NCBI GenBank assembly: GCA_028288585.1
Contig: JAQBNL010000083.1
Coordinates: 1 to 60,550, forward strand
Length of the DNA: 60,550 nucleotides
Source: Chitinophagaceae bacterium
GTDB lineage: Bacteria > Bacteroidota > Bacteroidia > Chitinophagales > Chitinophagaceae
Reading direction: 5' to 3'
Position 1 is the first letter of the stretch. Every line of letters begins with the position of its first letter. The position numbers were made by a program, and so were the translations under genes. A model generated the notes under the pieces. That model saw only the letters and a program-made list of their open reading frames with translations, was not told where the DNA came from and did no database searches. Positions 8,868 through 16,504 of the stretch are shown in pieces.

Positions 8868-9599
8868 TTAGTCTCTCCTGCTAATACTTCCCCCGCTTGA
8901 TTTTGATTTAGTAACTGCAGGATTTCCTTTATAATTGATATCGCTTCCGCTGGTAGCATTTGCATTTAATTCTTTATTTACCGTAATGGTAATGTCGCTG
9001 CCTGAACTGCATTTTGCAGTACATACTTCAGCCACCAGATCGTAACCATTAAAATCACTGCCTGAACTGGCTTCAATAGTAACGGTATTTGCTTTACCCC
9101 CAATTTTTATATCTGAACCGCTGCTCTGATCAACGGTTAATTCATTTACATCCACATTACCTTTAAAATCTGAGCCGCTTGATATTTTCATTGTCAATGA
9201 ATTCCCTTTTATGGTACCATCAACCAATACATCACACCCGGCTGATGCCGTTAGCATATCCAGATTTTTATAAGAAACGTAAGCTCTTAAGTTTCTTTTA
9301 TTGGTAAACACTATCTGGTTACTCATGTCCCTGTCATACCATATTTTCAGAACCCCGTTCTCCACTTCGGTTTTTATCCTGTCCCTGAACTTTATTTCTG
9401 AAGCACTTACTGCCGCGGCTTCATCACCATAACTTAAATAAAGATCAATACCATCCGAAACCTTTATAGCATGAAAACCTTTTACACTTCTTGGCTCTGC
9501 ATTTTTATCATTGATGACCGTTTTATCCTGCCCAAATAAAGAAACGGAATATACGATCAACATCCCGATAGCTACCGGGAGGAAAAATATTTTTTTCAT
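8868..9599 (-). CDS. Secreted DUF2807 (GIN domain) protein
   Basis: The 243-residue protein starts with a signal peptide (MKKIFFLPVAIGMLIVYSVSLFGQ). The body matches the head-GIN/DUF2807 family of Bacteroidota: an opening VKGFHAIKVSDGIDLYLSYGD, then regular strands forming a repetitive beta-solenoid-like sheet. A striking internal feature is the five-fold recurrence of (S/T)SGSD at roughly 20-residue steps in the C-terminal half. No catalytic residue is known for this family and its role is unresolved; it is thought to be periplasmic or cell-surface. It stands alone, divergent from the TPP-riboswitch unit. Confidence 0.85.
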   Translation of the reverse strand: MKKIFFLPVAIGMLIVYSVSLFGQDKTVINDKNAEPRSVKGFHAIKVSDGIDLYLSYGDEAAAVSASEIKFRDRIKTEVENGVLKIWYDRDMSNQIVFTNKRNLRAYVSYKNLDMLTASAGCDVLVDGTIKGNSLTMKISSGSDFKGNVDVNELTVDQSSGSDIKIGGKANTVTIEASSGSDFNGYDLVAEVCTAKCSSGSDITITVNKELNANATSGSDINYKGNPAVTKSKSSGGSISRRD

Positions 9600-9665
9600 A
9601 AATAGTTTTTTTCCTGTTACGGTTGTGATGAGAAAAAGTTACATAAAAAGAAAAGATTTTTATAA

Positions 9666-9673
9666 TATCTTTG
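9666..9673 (+). promoter_or_regulatory. Bacteroidota -7 promoter element (TATCTTTG)
   Basis: This is a perfect TAnnTTTG match, placed about 25-30 bp before the riboswitch aptamer, as expected for its transcription start. No clear -33 TTTG was found, so the call rests on the -7 box and position. Confidence 0.55.
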
Positions 9674-9698
9674 TGCCGCTTCAAACAATAGAAGCAAA

Positions 9699-9787
9699 GT
9701 TCCCGGGGTGCTTTTCCGAAAATTCGGAATTGCTGAGAAATACCCGCTGAACCTGATCAGGATAATACCTGCGAAGGGAGGATGCAC
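9699..9787 (+). promoter_or_regulatory. TPP riboswitch (THI element)
   Basis: The conserved aptamer cores are all present in order: GGGGTGC at the 5' side, GCTGAGA followed by AATACCC, then GAACCTGATCAGGATAATACC and TGCGAAGGGA, closing with GATGCAC. A small variable hairpin (TTCCGAAAATTCGGAA) sits in the P3a-type position. It lies in the 5' leader of the TonB-dependent receptor that starts 64 bp later. Thiamin pyrophosphate should switch that gene off. Confidence 0.95.
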
Positions 9788-9850
9788 TTTTTTATTTACT
9801 TCTCCCCTTTCATTGTATTTCCTGGTTTATAACTGATAAACTTATAAACA

Positions 9851-12001
9851 ATGAAAAAAATTATTACGCTATTTGTTTTAACCGCAATTTCTTTCGCAGC
9901 ATTTTCCCAAAATAAAAAAACCGATACGCTTCTTTTACAGCCAATTGAAATAAAAGCTGTGAGAGCTGGTGACAAGGCGCCATTCACAAAAACCAATCTT
10001 ACAAAAAAAGATATAGAGAAAGTGAACCTTGGCCAGGATCTGCCATTTATTTTAAACCAGGTACCGTCAGTAGTCATAAATTCTGATGCAGGCAATGGCG
10101 TGGGTTATACAGGAATAAGAATAAGAGGTACCGATGCAACCAGGATAAATATGACCCTTAATGGAATTCCTTACAATGATGCAGAGAGCCAGGGCATTTA
10201 TTTTGTTGATCTGCCTGATATAGTATCTTCTGTCAACAGCATACAGGTGCAACGGGGTGTTGGCACATCATCTAATGGCGCAGGTGCTTTTGGTGCAACA
10301 TTAAATTTATCAACTAATGAAATTAATGATTCAATGTATGAAGAGGTAAATAATACTTACGGTTCGTTTAATACATGGAAGCATACAATTAAATTCGGCT
10401 CTGGGTTGCTGGGGAAACATTTTACCATTGACGGCAGAGGATCATTAATAAACAGCGACGGATATGTTGACAGGGCATCAACTAACTTAAAATCTTTTTA
10501 TGTAAGCACAGCATATGTTTCTTCTAAAAATTCACTGCGCCTGAATATTTTTTCAGGTAAAGAAAAAACATACCAGTCGTGGTATGGAATTTCATCAGCC
10601 GATCTTTATACAAACAGAACTTATAATGCTGCAGGAACTGAAAAGACAGGCGAGCCTTACAATAATCAAACAGATAATTATTGGCAAACGCATTACCAGC
10701 TTTTTTATAATCATAAAATAAATTCTCACTGGGCTTTTAATACAGCAGTATTCTTAACAAGAGGATACGGTTATTATGAAGAGTACAAAGCAGCACAAAA
10801 TTTTGTTGACTATGGTTTACCAAATTATATTAACGGGACTACTACAGTTACACAAACAGATCTTGTGAGGCAGCTTTGGCTGGATAATTATTTTTACGGA
10901 ACTATTTTTTCTATTCAACAACAAAGCGCTAAATCACAGTTTACACTGGGCGGCGGATGGAACAAATATGATGGCAAACATTATGGTATTGTAACATGGA
11001 CACAGGTTGCTTTGGTAAAAGGTGATCACTATTATGATCTTACTGCAAATAAACAGGACTTTAATATTTATGGCAAACTGCAACAGCAGGTAAGCCGGTA
11101 TTGGCAAGGCTTTGCAGATATACAGGCAAGAGCCATAAAATATAATATTAATGGCTTTAAGGATAATCCTCAATTAATAATTAATAAGAATTATTTATTC
11201 ATTAATCCAAAACTTGGAATCACCTATAGCAAGAATAATTACCAGGCATACCTCTCTTATTCTATGGCCGGAAAAGAACCTAACCGTGATGATTTTGAAG
11301 CAAAAATTAATCAACTCCCTAAAGCAGAAATTTTACATGATATAGAATTAGGTGCTGAGAAAAAAACCTTGAATTATTCATACGGTGTAACTGCCTATTA
11401 CATGTACTATCACAATCAATTGGTATTAACAGGGAAAATTAATGATGTTGGTGCATACACAAGAACAAATACTCCTTCCAGTTACCGTGTGGGAGTTGAG
11501 CTGCAGGGAAAGGCCGGCATATTATCATGGCTAAATGCTTCTGCCAATATTGCCTTCAGTAAAAATAAAATTAAAAGCTTTACAGAATATGTAGATGATT
11601 ATGATAATGGCGGACAAAAAACTTTTCAATATCACAACACAGATATTTCATTTTCTCCAAACATAATTGCAGGAGCTGCAATAAATTTTATTCCTTTTCA
11701 AAAAGGTGAGATAAGTTTATTATCAAAATATGTTGGCAAACAGTTTTTGGATAATACCTCTAAGGCGTCAAGAAGCTTAAATTCTTTTTATACCCAGGAT
11801 GCAAGAATCAGTTACACGCTGAATAATAAAATACCCAGGGAAATAAATTTAACCTTCCAGGTAAATAATATTTTTAATAAGAAGTATGAGCCAAATGGTT
11901 ATACGTTCAGTTATTTCTATTCAGGAAATTTTACAACGGAGAATTACTATTTTCCAATGGCGGGCACCAATTTTATGGTAGCAATAAATGTGAAATTGTA
12001 G
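9851..12001 (+). CDS. TonB-dependent outer-membrane receptor, probably for thiamin or a precursor
   Basis: The 716-residue protein has a signal peptide (ending SFAAFSQ, about residue 20), a plug domain (about 45-165, with PSVVINSDAGNGVGYTGIRIRG and INSIQVQRGVGT-like segments) and a 22-strand-type barrel. It ends in the expected aromatic-rich last strands (YYFPMAGTNFMVAINVKL). Unlike SusC proteins it has no carboxypeptidase-like N-terminal extension. The TPP riboswitch directly upstream links its expression to thiamin status. TonB receptors behind THI elements are known in Bacteroidota as predicted thiamin uptake proteins (Omr1 type). No inner-membrane thiamin transporter (PnuT) or thiamin kinase follows; the next gene is convergent. 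Transport of thiamin is inferred from regulation. Confidence 0.9.
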   Translation: MKKIITLFVLTAISFAAFSQNKKTDTLLLQPIEIKAVRAGDKAPFTKTNLTKKDIEKVNLGQDLPFILNQVPSVVINSDAGNGVGYTGIRIRGTDATRINMTLNGIPYNDAESQGIYFVDLPDIVSSVNSIQVQRGVGTSSNGAGAFGATLNLSTNEINDSMYEEVNNTYGSFNTWKHTIKFGSGLLGKHFTIDGRGSLINSDGYVDRASTNLKSFYVSTAYVSSKNSLRLNIFSGKEKTYQSWYGISSADLYTNRTYNAAGTEKTGEPYNNQTDNYWQTHYQLFYNHKINSHWAFNTAVFLTRGYGYYEEYKAAQNFVDYGLPNYINGTTTVTQTDLVRQLWLDNYFYGTIFSIQQQSAKSQFTLGGGWNKYDGKHYGIVTWTQVALVKGDHYYDLTANKQDFNIYGKLQQQVSRYWQGFADIQARAIKYNINGFKDNPQLIINKNYLFINPKLGITYSKNNYQAYLSYSMAGKEPNRDDFEAKINQLPKAEILHDIELGAEKKTLNYSYGVTAYYMYYHNQLVLTGKINDVGAYTRTNTPSSYRVGVELQGKAGILSWLNASANIAFSKNKIKSFTEYVDDYDNGGQKTFQYHNTDISFSPNIIAGAAINFIPFQKGEISLLSKYVGKQFLDNTSKASRSLNSFYTQDARISYTLNNKIPREINLTFQVNNIFNKKYEPNGYTFSYFYSGNFTTENYYFPMAGTNFMVAINVKL

Positions 12002-12047
12002 TTGCGAGAGATTAAAAGTGAGGCGTGAGAAAATAATTTCACGTTTG

Positions 12048-12356
12048 TTATTGTTTAAATTTCTCCTGCCACGCCAACATACCGCCTGCAAGATTTTTAG
12101 TATTGGTAAACCCAAGCTGGTCTAATACTGCAGCGCTTATGCCGCTGCGGTTACCACTTCTGCAATAAAAAATAACTTCTTCATTTTTAAGATCTTCTAT
12201 TTCTTCTATCTGCATGCTCTGGATCTTACCTATTGGCACTAACCTGCCCCCGATATTGAACTCTGCATTTTCATGCGGTTCCCTAACATCTACCAGGTTG
12301 AGTTTTTCTCCTGCATCTAATCTTTGTTTAACTTCTTCAGGTGTAATATTTGTCAT
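12048..12356 (-). CDS. Single-domain rhodanese-like protein
   Basis: The 102-residue protein is one rhodanese domain with the active-site loop C65-R-S-G-N-R and conserved VDVREPHE near residue 22. The catalytic cysteine is present, so persulfide chemistry is possible. It has no signal peptide and should be cytosolic. Its start overlaps the PASTA gene stop by 4 bp, so it is the last gene of the ddl-PASTA-rhodanese unit. Nothing in the sequence ties it to cell-wall work. The family is broad (sulfur relay, cyanide detoxification, regulatory), so the precise function is open. Confidence 0.9.
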   Translation of the reverse strand: MTNITPEEVKQRLDAGEKLNLVDVREPHENAEFNIGGRLVPIGKIQSMQIEEIEDLKNEEVIFYCRSGNRSGISAAVLDQLGFTNTKNLAGGMLAWQEKFKQ

Positions 12357-13180
12357 TGGAGTAAATCTTTTTGGTCTTTATTTTTTAGGCTGTCTACGTT
12401 AAGCGGGATGGGTGAAAGCCAAATATCCATGGTTTGGCCGGGACGAATATAAAGAGGCGTTTTATCAATATCAAATCTTTCAGGATTTTGTTTATATACA
12501 TAAGCAGCAGCAGTATCTTTTACAGTAGTCATCGCTATTATGGAAGCAAGTGTAATACCTTTTGTTTCAAGTAAAACTTTTGCTTCTGCAAAAGTTAATC
12601 CTACAAGTTCGGGAACCGGCATTTGCTGTACCTCTAATCCGCCGCCAATTATTAAAGTTATACGGGCTCCCCATGGCACTTTTGTGCCTGCTGTAACTCT
12701 TGAGCCATTGTATTGCTGCTCCAGCACTGAGCCTTTCATAAAATCGGGCCGGTAAATAGTATCTCCTAAACGAAGATGATTTCTGCGAAGCAGGTCGTAA
12801 GCAAACCGCAAACTTAAACCTTCAAGTTTTGGTACATTTATATCCGGGGGTGAAGCCCTGTTTATAGTTAAAAACACGGTACGGTTTACCTTTACTGTTG
12901 CATCAGGTTCTGGCAACTGCTTTATTACTGTATACCGGGGGATGCTGTCAAAATATACCGAGTCCTGTATCACTACATCAAATCCCTGGGACTCTAATAT
13001 CTTTATTGCGTTGTCAACATTTTGTCCTTTAACTTCCGGCACCTTTAAATATGCGCCATGATTGGTAAACCAGCTTAAAGATTGCAGGAACAAAAAACCT
13101 ATTAAAAATACTAACGCCAAAGCTGCTAATAAGTTTACCCAGAAAGGTTGTTTGGTAAGATATGTGAAGAGTTTTTTCAT
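12353..13180 (-). CDS. Membrane-anchored PASTA-domain protein
   Basis: The 275-residue protein has a short cytosolic head, one membrane helix (about 13-34) and three PASTA domains (about 44-109, 113-183 and 188-262), each opening with a VPxLxG-type motif (VPEVKGQ, VPKLEGL, VPELVGL). PASTA domains bind uncrosslinked peptidoglycan or beta-lactam-like ligands in kinases and penicillin-binding proteins. Here no kinase or transpeptidase domain is attached. It follows ddl by 39 bp and precedes the rhodanese gene, so a role in peptidoglycan sensing or assembly at the outer face of the inner membrane is plausible. The start is the ATG at 13180, which gives a normal positive-inside head. Confidence 0.88.
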   Translation of the reverse strand: MKKLFTYLTKQPFWVNLLAALALVFLIGFLFLQSLSWFTNHGAYLKVPEVKGQNVDNAIKILESQGFDVVIQDSVYFDSIPRYTVIKQLPEPDATVKVNRTVFLTINRASPPDINVPKLEGLSLRFAYDLLRRNHLRLGDTIYRPDFMKGSVLEQQYNGSRVTAGTKVPWGARITLIIGGGLEVQQMPVPELVGLTFAEAKVLLETKGITLASIIAMTTVKDTAAAYVYKQNPERFDIDKTPLYIRPGQTMDIWLSPIPLNVDSLKNKDQKDLLQ

Positions 13181-13219
13181 TACTGTTATAAGAGATGGAA
13201 TAAAGATGCAATTTAATTA

Positions 13220-14206
13220 TCAATTATGTAAACACTCTTCAATTAATGCGGTATAAAAATCCTGTAAGCTCCAGCCCATGGCATTTACTTGCTGCGGAAC
13301 AATGCTGGCCTCGCTTTGCCCGGGCACCGTATTTATTTCAAGCATATATGGTTTGCCTTCTTTTTCATTATAAATAAAATCAATTCTTACAATTCCCCTG
13401 CAATTAAATACCCTGTATATTTTTACCGCCGCTTCCCGTATTTGCCCGGCAATAGATTCATCAATTTTTGCAGGTGTAATTTCTTCGCTGGCGCCAAGGT
13501 ATTTGGCTTCATAATCAAAAAAATCTTTCTTAGAGATTATCTCTGTTATCGGCAATGCAATTATTTCTCCCTTTGATTTAAATACGCCAATAGTTAGTTC
13601 TCTGCCACTAATAAATTCCTCCACCAGTACCTGGTCATCTTCCTTAAAAGCTTTTTCTATTGCTTTACCTAATTCTTCCGAAGGAGAATTTACTTTGCTC
13701 ATACCAATGCTGGAGCCTCCATTATTTGGTTTTATAAAAACCGGGAACCGAAGGTTTTTTACTGATTCATCAGGACTGGTAAAACTATTTTTAAAAAGAA
13801 GAACTGAACGTGAAACACTAATGCCGCTGAATGCAGCAACTGCCACTGTAAAGCTTTTATTAAATGTAAGCGCCGATGTTGCCGCATCGCATGAAGTATA
13901 AGGTATGCGAAGTGTATCAAAATAGCCCTGCAGTTTTCCATCTTCGCCCGGTGTACCATGGATACCAATTAATACGGCATCAAAAATAATTTTCTCTTCA
14001 TCAATAGTTATTGAAAAATCATTTTTGTCTACTTCTCTCTTTTCTCCTGAAGATAATTCGTAGAACCATCCATCAACGGTGATATCTATCTTATACAGGC
14101 TCCATCTTTCTTTATCAATATTTTTTTCAATAGTGATAGCTGATTTATAAGATATTTCGGCTTCGCCGGAAAAACCACCTGTGACAAATGCAATGTTTTG
14201 TTTCAT
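13220..14206 (-). CDS. ddl: D-alanine--D-alanine ligase
   Basis: The 328-residue ATP-grasp enzyme joins two D-alanines with ATP in the cytoplasm for peptidoglycan precursors. Visible motifs are the N-terminal GGFSGEAEISYKSA, the central GIHGTPGEDGKLQGY substrate loop, KPNNGGSSIGMSK, the EEFISGRELTIGV segment and the C-terminal metal-binding RIDFIY...LEINTVPGQ. Length is normal for the family. It is the first gene of a minus-strand unit with the PASTA and rhodanese genes. The omega-loop substrate-specificity residue is not analysed here; D-Ala-D-Ala is assumed from the normal family context with no resistance genes nearby. Confidence 0.95.
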   Translation of the reverse strand: MKQNIAFVTGGFSGEAEISYKSAITIEKNIDKERWSLYKIDITVDGWFYELSSGEKREVDKNDFSITIDEEKIIFDAVLIGIHGTPGEDGKLQGYFDTLRIPYTSCDAATSALTFNKSFTVAVAAFSGISVSRSVLLFKNSFTSPDESVKNLRFPVFIKPNNGGSSIGMSKVNSPSEELGKAIEKAFKEDDQVLVEEFISGRELTIGVFKSKGEIIALPITEIISKKDFFDYEAKYLGASEEITPAKIDESIAGQIREAAVKIYRVFNCRGIVRIDFIYNEKEGKPYMLEINTVPGQSEASIVPQQVNAMGWSLQDFYTALIEECLHN

Positions 14207-14275
14207 TTATTTGTTATTTGATAAGCCATTAGTCATTTTAATAATTTATATCTCTTCTTCACTATTGACCATGAC

Positions 14276-14758
14276 CTATTGACTTAAAGAGTCTTTTGCA
14301 TTTCTAATTCCTTCATTACCCGTATCTAAAAGAAATTTCCATTTACCATCCTTTTGCTTTTTCCAGATACTTACATACGTTCCCTGCAAGGTTGTATCCT
14401 GCAATTCTAAATTATAAATTCCATAAGAATATCCTAAATCTCCTGATGCAGCCACATGTGCTGAAGAAGGCACCCATGTTAATGTATAAGTTGAATCATC
14501 CTGTTCAGTCAAATATTCTATTGCATTGGCGCCAATAATTGGCGGATGGTTTGGGCGAAGTAAAACTCCATCATCATCCATGTATTCAATAAAAGCTTTT
14601 TTCATTCCCTGCGTGCTACTTGCCTTGGAAAATTCTTTATCCGTTTTAATTATCTCATTTCTCCACGCAGCTTCTTTATTTATTTGCATTGTTGGGCAAC
14701 CGGCCAGGCTCCATGTTACAAGAAGAAGAATTAATGACCTACAGAATATTTTTATCAT
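14276..14758 (-). CDS. NTF2-like (DUF4440/SnoaL-type) lipoprotein
   Basis: The 160-residue protein has a lipoprotein signal with LAGC (Cys21). The mature part resembles the cone-shaped NTF2-like fold seen in DUF4440 proteins: a first helix (ETDKEFSKASSTQGMKKAFIEY-like), the DDGVLLRPNHPPIIGANAI segment, and closing strands GTYVSIWKKQKDGKWKFLLDTGN. This WKKQxDGKWKxxxDxG ending is typical of the family. Members include small ketosteroid-isomerase-like proteins with many roles, most unknown. It is a single-gene unit between ddl and the ferredoxin gene, which is closed by its own terminator upstream. Confidence 0.82.
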   Translation of the reverse strand: MIKIFCRSLILLLVTWSLAGCPTMQINKEAAWRNEIIKTDKEFSKASSTQGMKKAFIEYMDDDGVLLRPNHPPIIGANAIEYLTEQDDSTYTLTWVPSSAHVAASGDLGYSYGIYNLELQDTTLQGTYVSIWKKQKDGKWKFLLDTGNEGIRNAKDSLSQ

Positions 14759-14768
14759 ATACCTATTT

Positions 14769-14801
14769 TAAAAAAGGCGAAAGTATCAAGATACTCTCGC
14801 C
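14769..14801 (-). terminator. Intrinsic terminator of the ferredoxin gene
   Basis: Read on the minus strand, GGCGAGAGTATC and GATACTTTCGCC form a 12-bp stem (one G-U pair) with a two-base turn, followed by six T residues. A second GC-rich UUCG-type hairpin (14832-14845) lies between it and the ferredoxin stop. Confidence 0.85.
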
Positions 14802-14851
14802 ATGTAGCAGGAAATATCACCTGCCTGTAATAGGCCCGAAGGCCTTTATAA

Positions 14852-15199
14852 TTATATATGAAGCTTTTCTTTTTTAGCTAACAATTCTTCTACCGTTTCT
14901 CTATACATTTCATCGGGCACGCAACAATCAACCGGGCAAACGGCTGCACATTGCGGCTCCTCATGAAAGCCCTGGCACTCTGTACATTTATTAGGAACAA
15001 TATAATATGTGTCATTTTCCACCGGCGGGTTGCGCTGTTCAGCATCCAGCAGGGTTCCATCCATTAATGTTACCATTCCCTTCACTGTAGTACCATCAGC
15101 AAAAGCCCACTCTACTCCTCCTTCGTAAATTGCATTGTTAGGACATTCGGGTTCACAAGCACCGCAGTTTATACATTCATCTGTTATTTTAATAGCCAT
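14852..15199 (-). CDS. Two-cluster 4Fe-4S ferredoxin
   Basis: The 115-residue protein carries two cysteine groups: C9-x2-C12-x2-C15-x3-C19-P, and C72-x2-C75-x8-C84-x3-C88-P followed by C92-C93. This is the pattern of an 8Fe-8S ferredoxin with an enlarged insert between the clusters (residues about 25-70). It should be a soluble low-potential electron carrier. It is transcribed divergently from the acyl-CoA reductase gene (89 bp between start codons); this pairing recurs in Bacteroidota. Whether the two proteins work together is not established by sequence. A clean intrinsic terminator follows. Confidence 0.94.
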   Translation of the reverse strand: MAIKITDECINCGACEPECPNNAIYEGGVEWAFADGTTVKGMVTLMDGTLLDAEQRNPPVENDTYYIVPNKCTECQGFHEEPQCAAVCPVDCCVPDEMYRETVEELLAKKEKLHI

Positions 15200-15288
15200 A
15201 TTTTCCTTTTTAAGCGTAAACGAAGCTGCGAATTATTTACGAAATTTGCACTCTTTTCTTTACAAATATAAAAAGATATTTATTGCAA

Positions 15289-16281
15289 ATGAATTTAGCT
15301 GAAAGAATTGATCTGATGGCCGTGCTGGGGAAATATTTACAATCTAACGGTGAAGATTGGCAGATAGCAAAACAAAAAGCTTTTGAAAAGAATGGATGGT
15401 TTACGCCGGAATTTATAGACCATTCTCTAAAAAATATTGTGACTGAATTTTTGCAAAAAGATAAGCTTGAAAACTGGGCTAAGTCATATTATTTAGATGA
15501 TAACATTAACCCAAAAAATGTTGGAATTGTAATGGCAGGTAATATCCCGCTTGTGGGGTTTCATGATTTTTTATCGGTGTTTATTTCGGGGCATAAACAA
15601 ACAATAAAATTATCATCAAAAGATAATGTATTGCTTAAGCACATTACTGATAAGCTTTTTGAATGGCAGCCCTCATTGCATAATTTTATAGTATTTGCTG
15701 ACATGTTGAAGGGCTGTGATGCCTATATAGCTACAGGCAGTAATAATACAGCCCGTTATTTTGATTATTATTTTGGGAAGTATCCAAATATTATACGCCG
15801 TAACCGCACCTCCATTGCTATTATTAAAGGAAATGAAACTGCAAACGACCTCGAGTTGCTGGCTGATGATGTGCATTTATATTTTGGGTTAGGATGCAGG
15901 AATGTTACCAAAATTTATGTGCCGGAGGGATATGATTTTGTGCCTTTGCTGAATGCCTTTAAAAAGTACGCTTACTTTTCTGACCATACCAAGTACCGCA
16001 ATAATTATGATTATAACCTTGCCCTGCTGATAATGAATAATGTTTACTATATGACTAATGAAAGCGTTTTACTGGTTGAAAATGAACAACTTTTTTCACC
16101 AATAAGCCAATTAAATTATAGTTTTTATACTGGTATAAGCGAGGTAAAACAAAAGCTTGAAACCGATGAGAGTGTTCAATGTATGGTGGGAGATAATATT
16201 GCCTTTGGCGAAGCTCAGCAACCATCTTTATCCAGTTATGCTGATGGAATTGATACAATGCAATTTTTACTTTCATTATAA
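15289..16281 (+). CDS. LuxC-like acyl-CoA reductase
   Basis: The ATG at 15289 is preferred over an in-frame TTG six bases upstream, giving 330 residues. The sequence matches the LuxC/acyl-CoA reductase family: VGIVMAGNIPLVGFHDFLSV for nucleotide binding near residue 80, RRNRTSIAII, and the segment containing the expected active-site cysteine, YFGLGCRNVTKIYVP. The enzyme would reduce a fatty acyl-CoA or acyl thioester to the aldehyde with NADPH. It has no signal peptide. No luciferase or other lux gene is present, so luminescence is not implied. It is divergent from the ferredoxin gene. Physiological substrate unknown. Confidence 0.85.
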   Translation: MNLAERIDLMAVLGKYLQSNGEDWQIAKQKAFEKNGWFTPEFIDHSLKNIVTEFLQKDKLENWAKSYYLDDNINPKNVGIVMAGNIPLVGFHDFLSVFISGHKQTIKLSSKDNVLLKHITDKLFEWQPSLHNFIVFADMLKGCDAYIATGSNNTARYFDYYFGKYPNIIRRNRTSIAIIKGNETANDLELLADDVHLYFGLGCRNVTKIYVPEGYDFVPLLNAFKKYAYFSDHTKYRNNYDYNLALLIMNNVYYMTNESVLLVENEQLFSPISQLNYSFYTGISEVKQKLETDESVQCMVGDNIAFGEAQQPSLSSYADGIDTMQFLLSL

Positions 16282-16504
16282 CCTGACAAAATATTTTGCA
16301 CCGCCGGTTTTGTCATTTTTTTTTGTCAAAATTTCCTGGTTAATTTTACAGAATCAAATATCTACGAAGTGCCTCCTAATTTAATGTTAAAGGTAATGGG
16401 CGGTTGGGCTTTACTTAAAACACTTCGTTTATTTGTAATTGCATAGGCATGTGATTTGATGATTCTTTACAAACAAAACTTTTTACATTTAAAATTTTAT
16501 ATAG

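Noticed and set aside
9511-9750. Short plus-strand ORF in the riboswitch leader
   Set aside because: It overlaps the DUF2807 gene on the other strand and the aptamer; no protein features.
15289-16281. LuxC-like gene as part of a luminescence operon
   Set aside because: No luciferase or other lux genes are nearby; acyl-CoA reductases of this type occur widely without light production.
16364-16428. 8-bp inverted repeat ACGAAGTG/CACTTCGT with a 49-bp gap before the HtrA gene
   Set aside because: Short arms and a long gap; expected by chance in this AT-rich DNA and no extra pairing.
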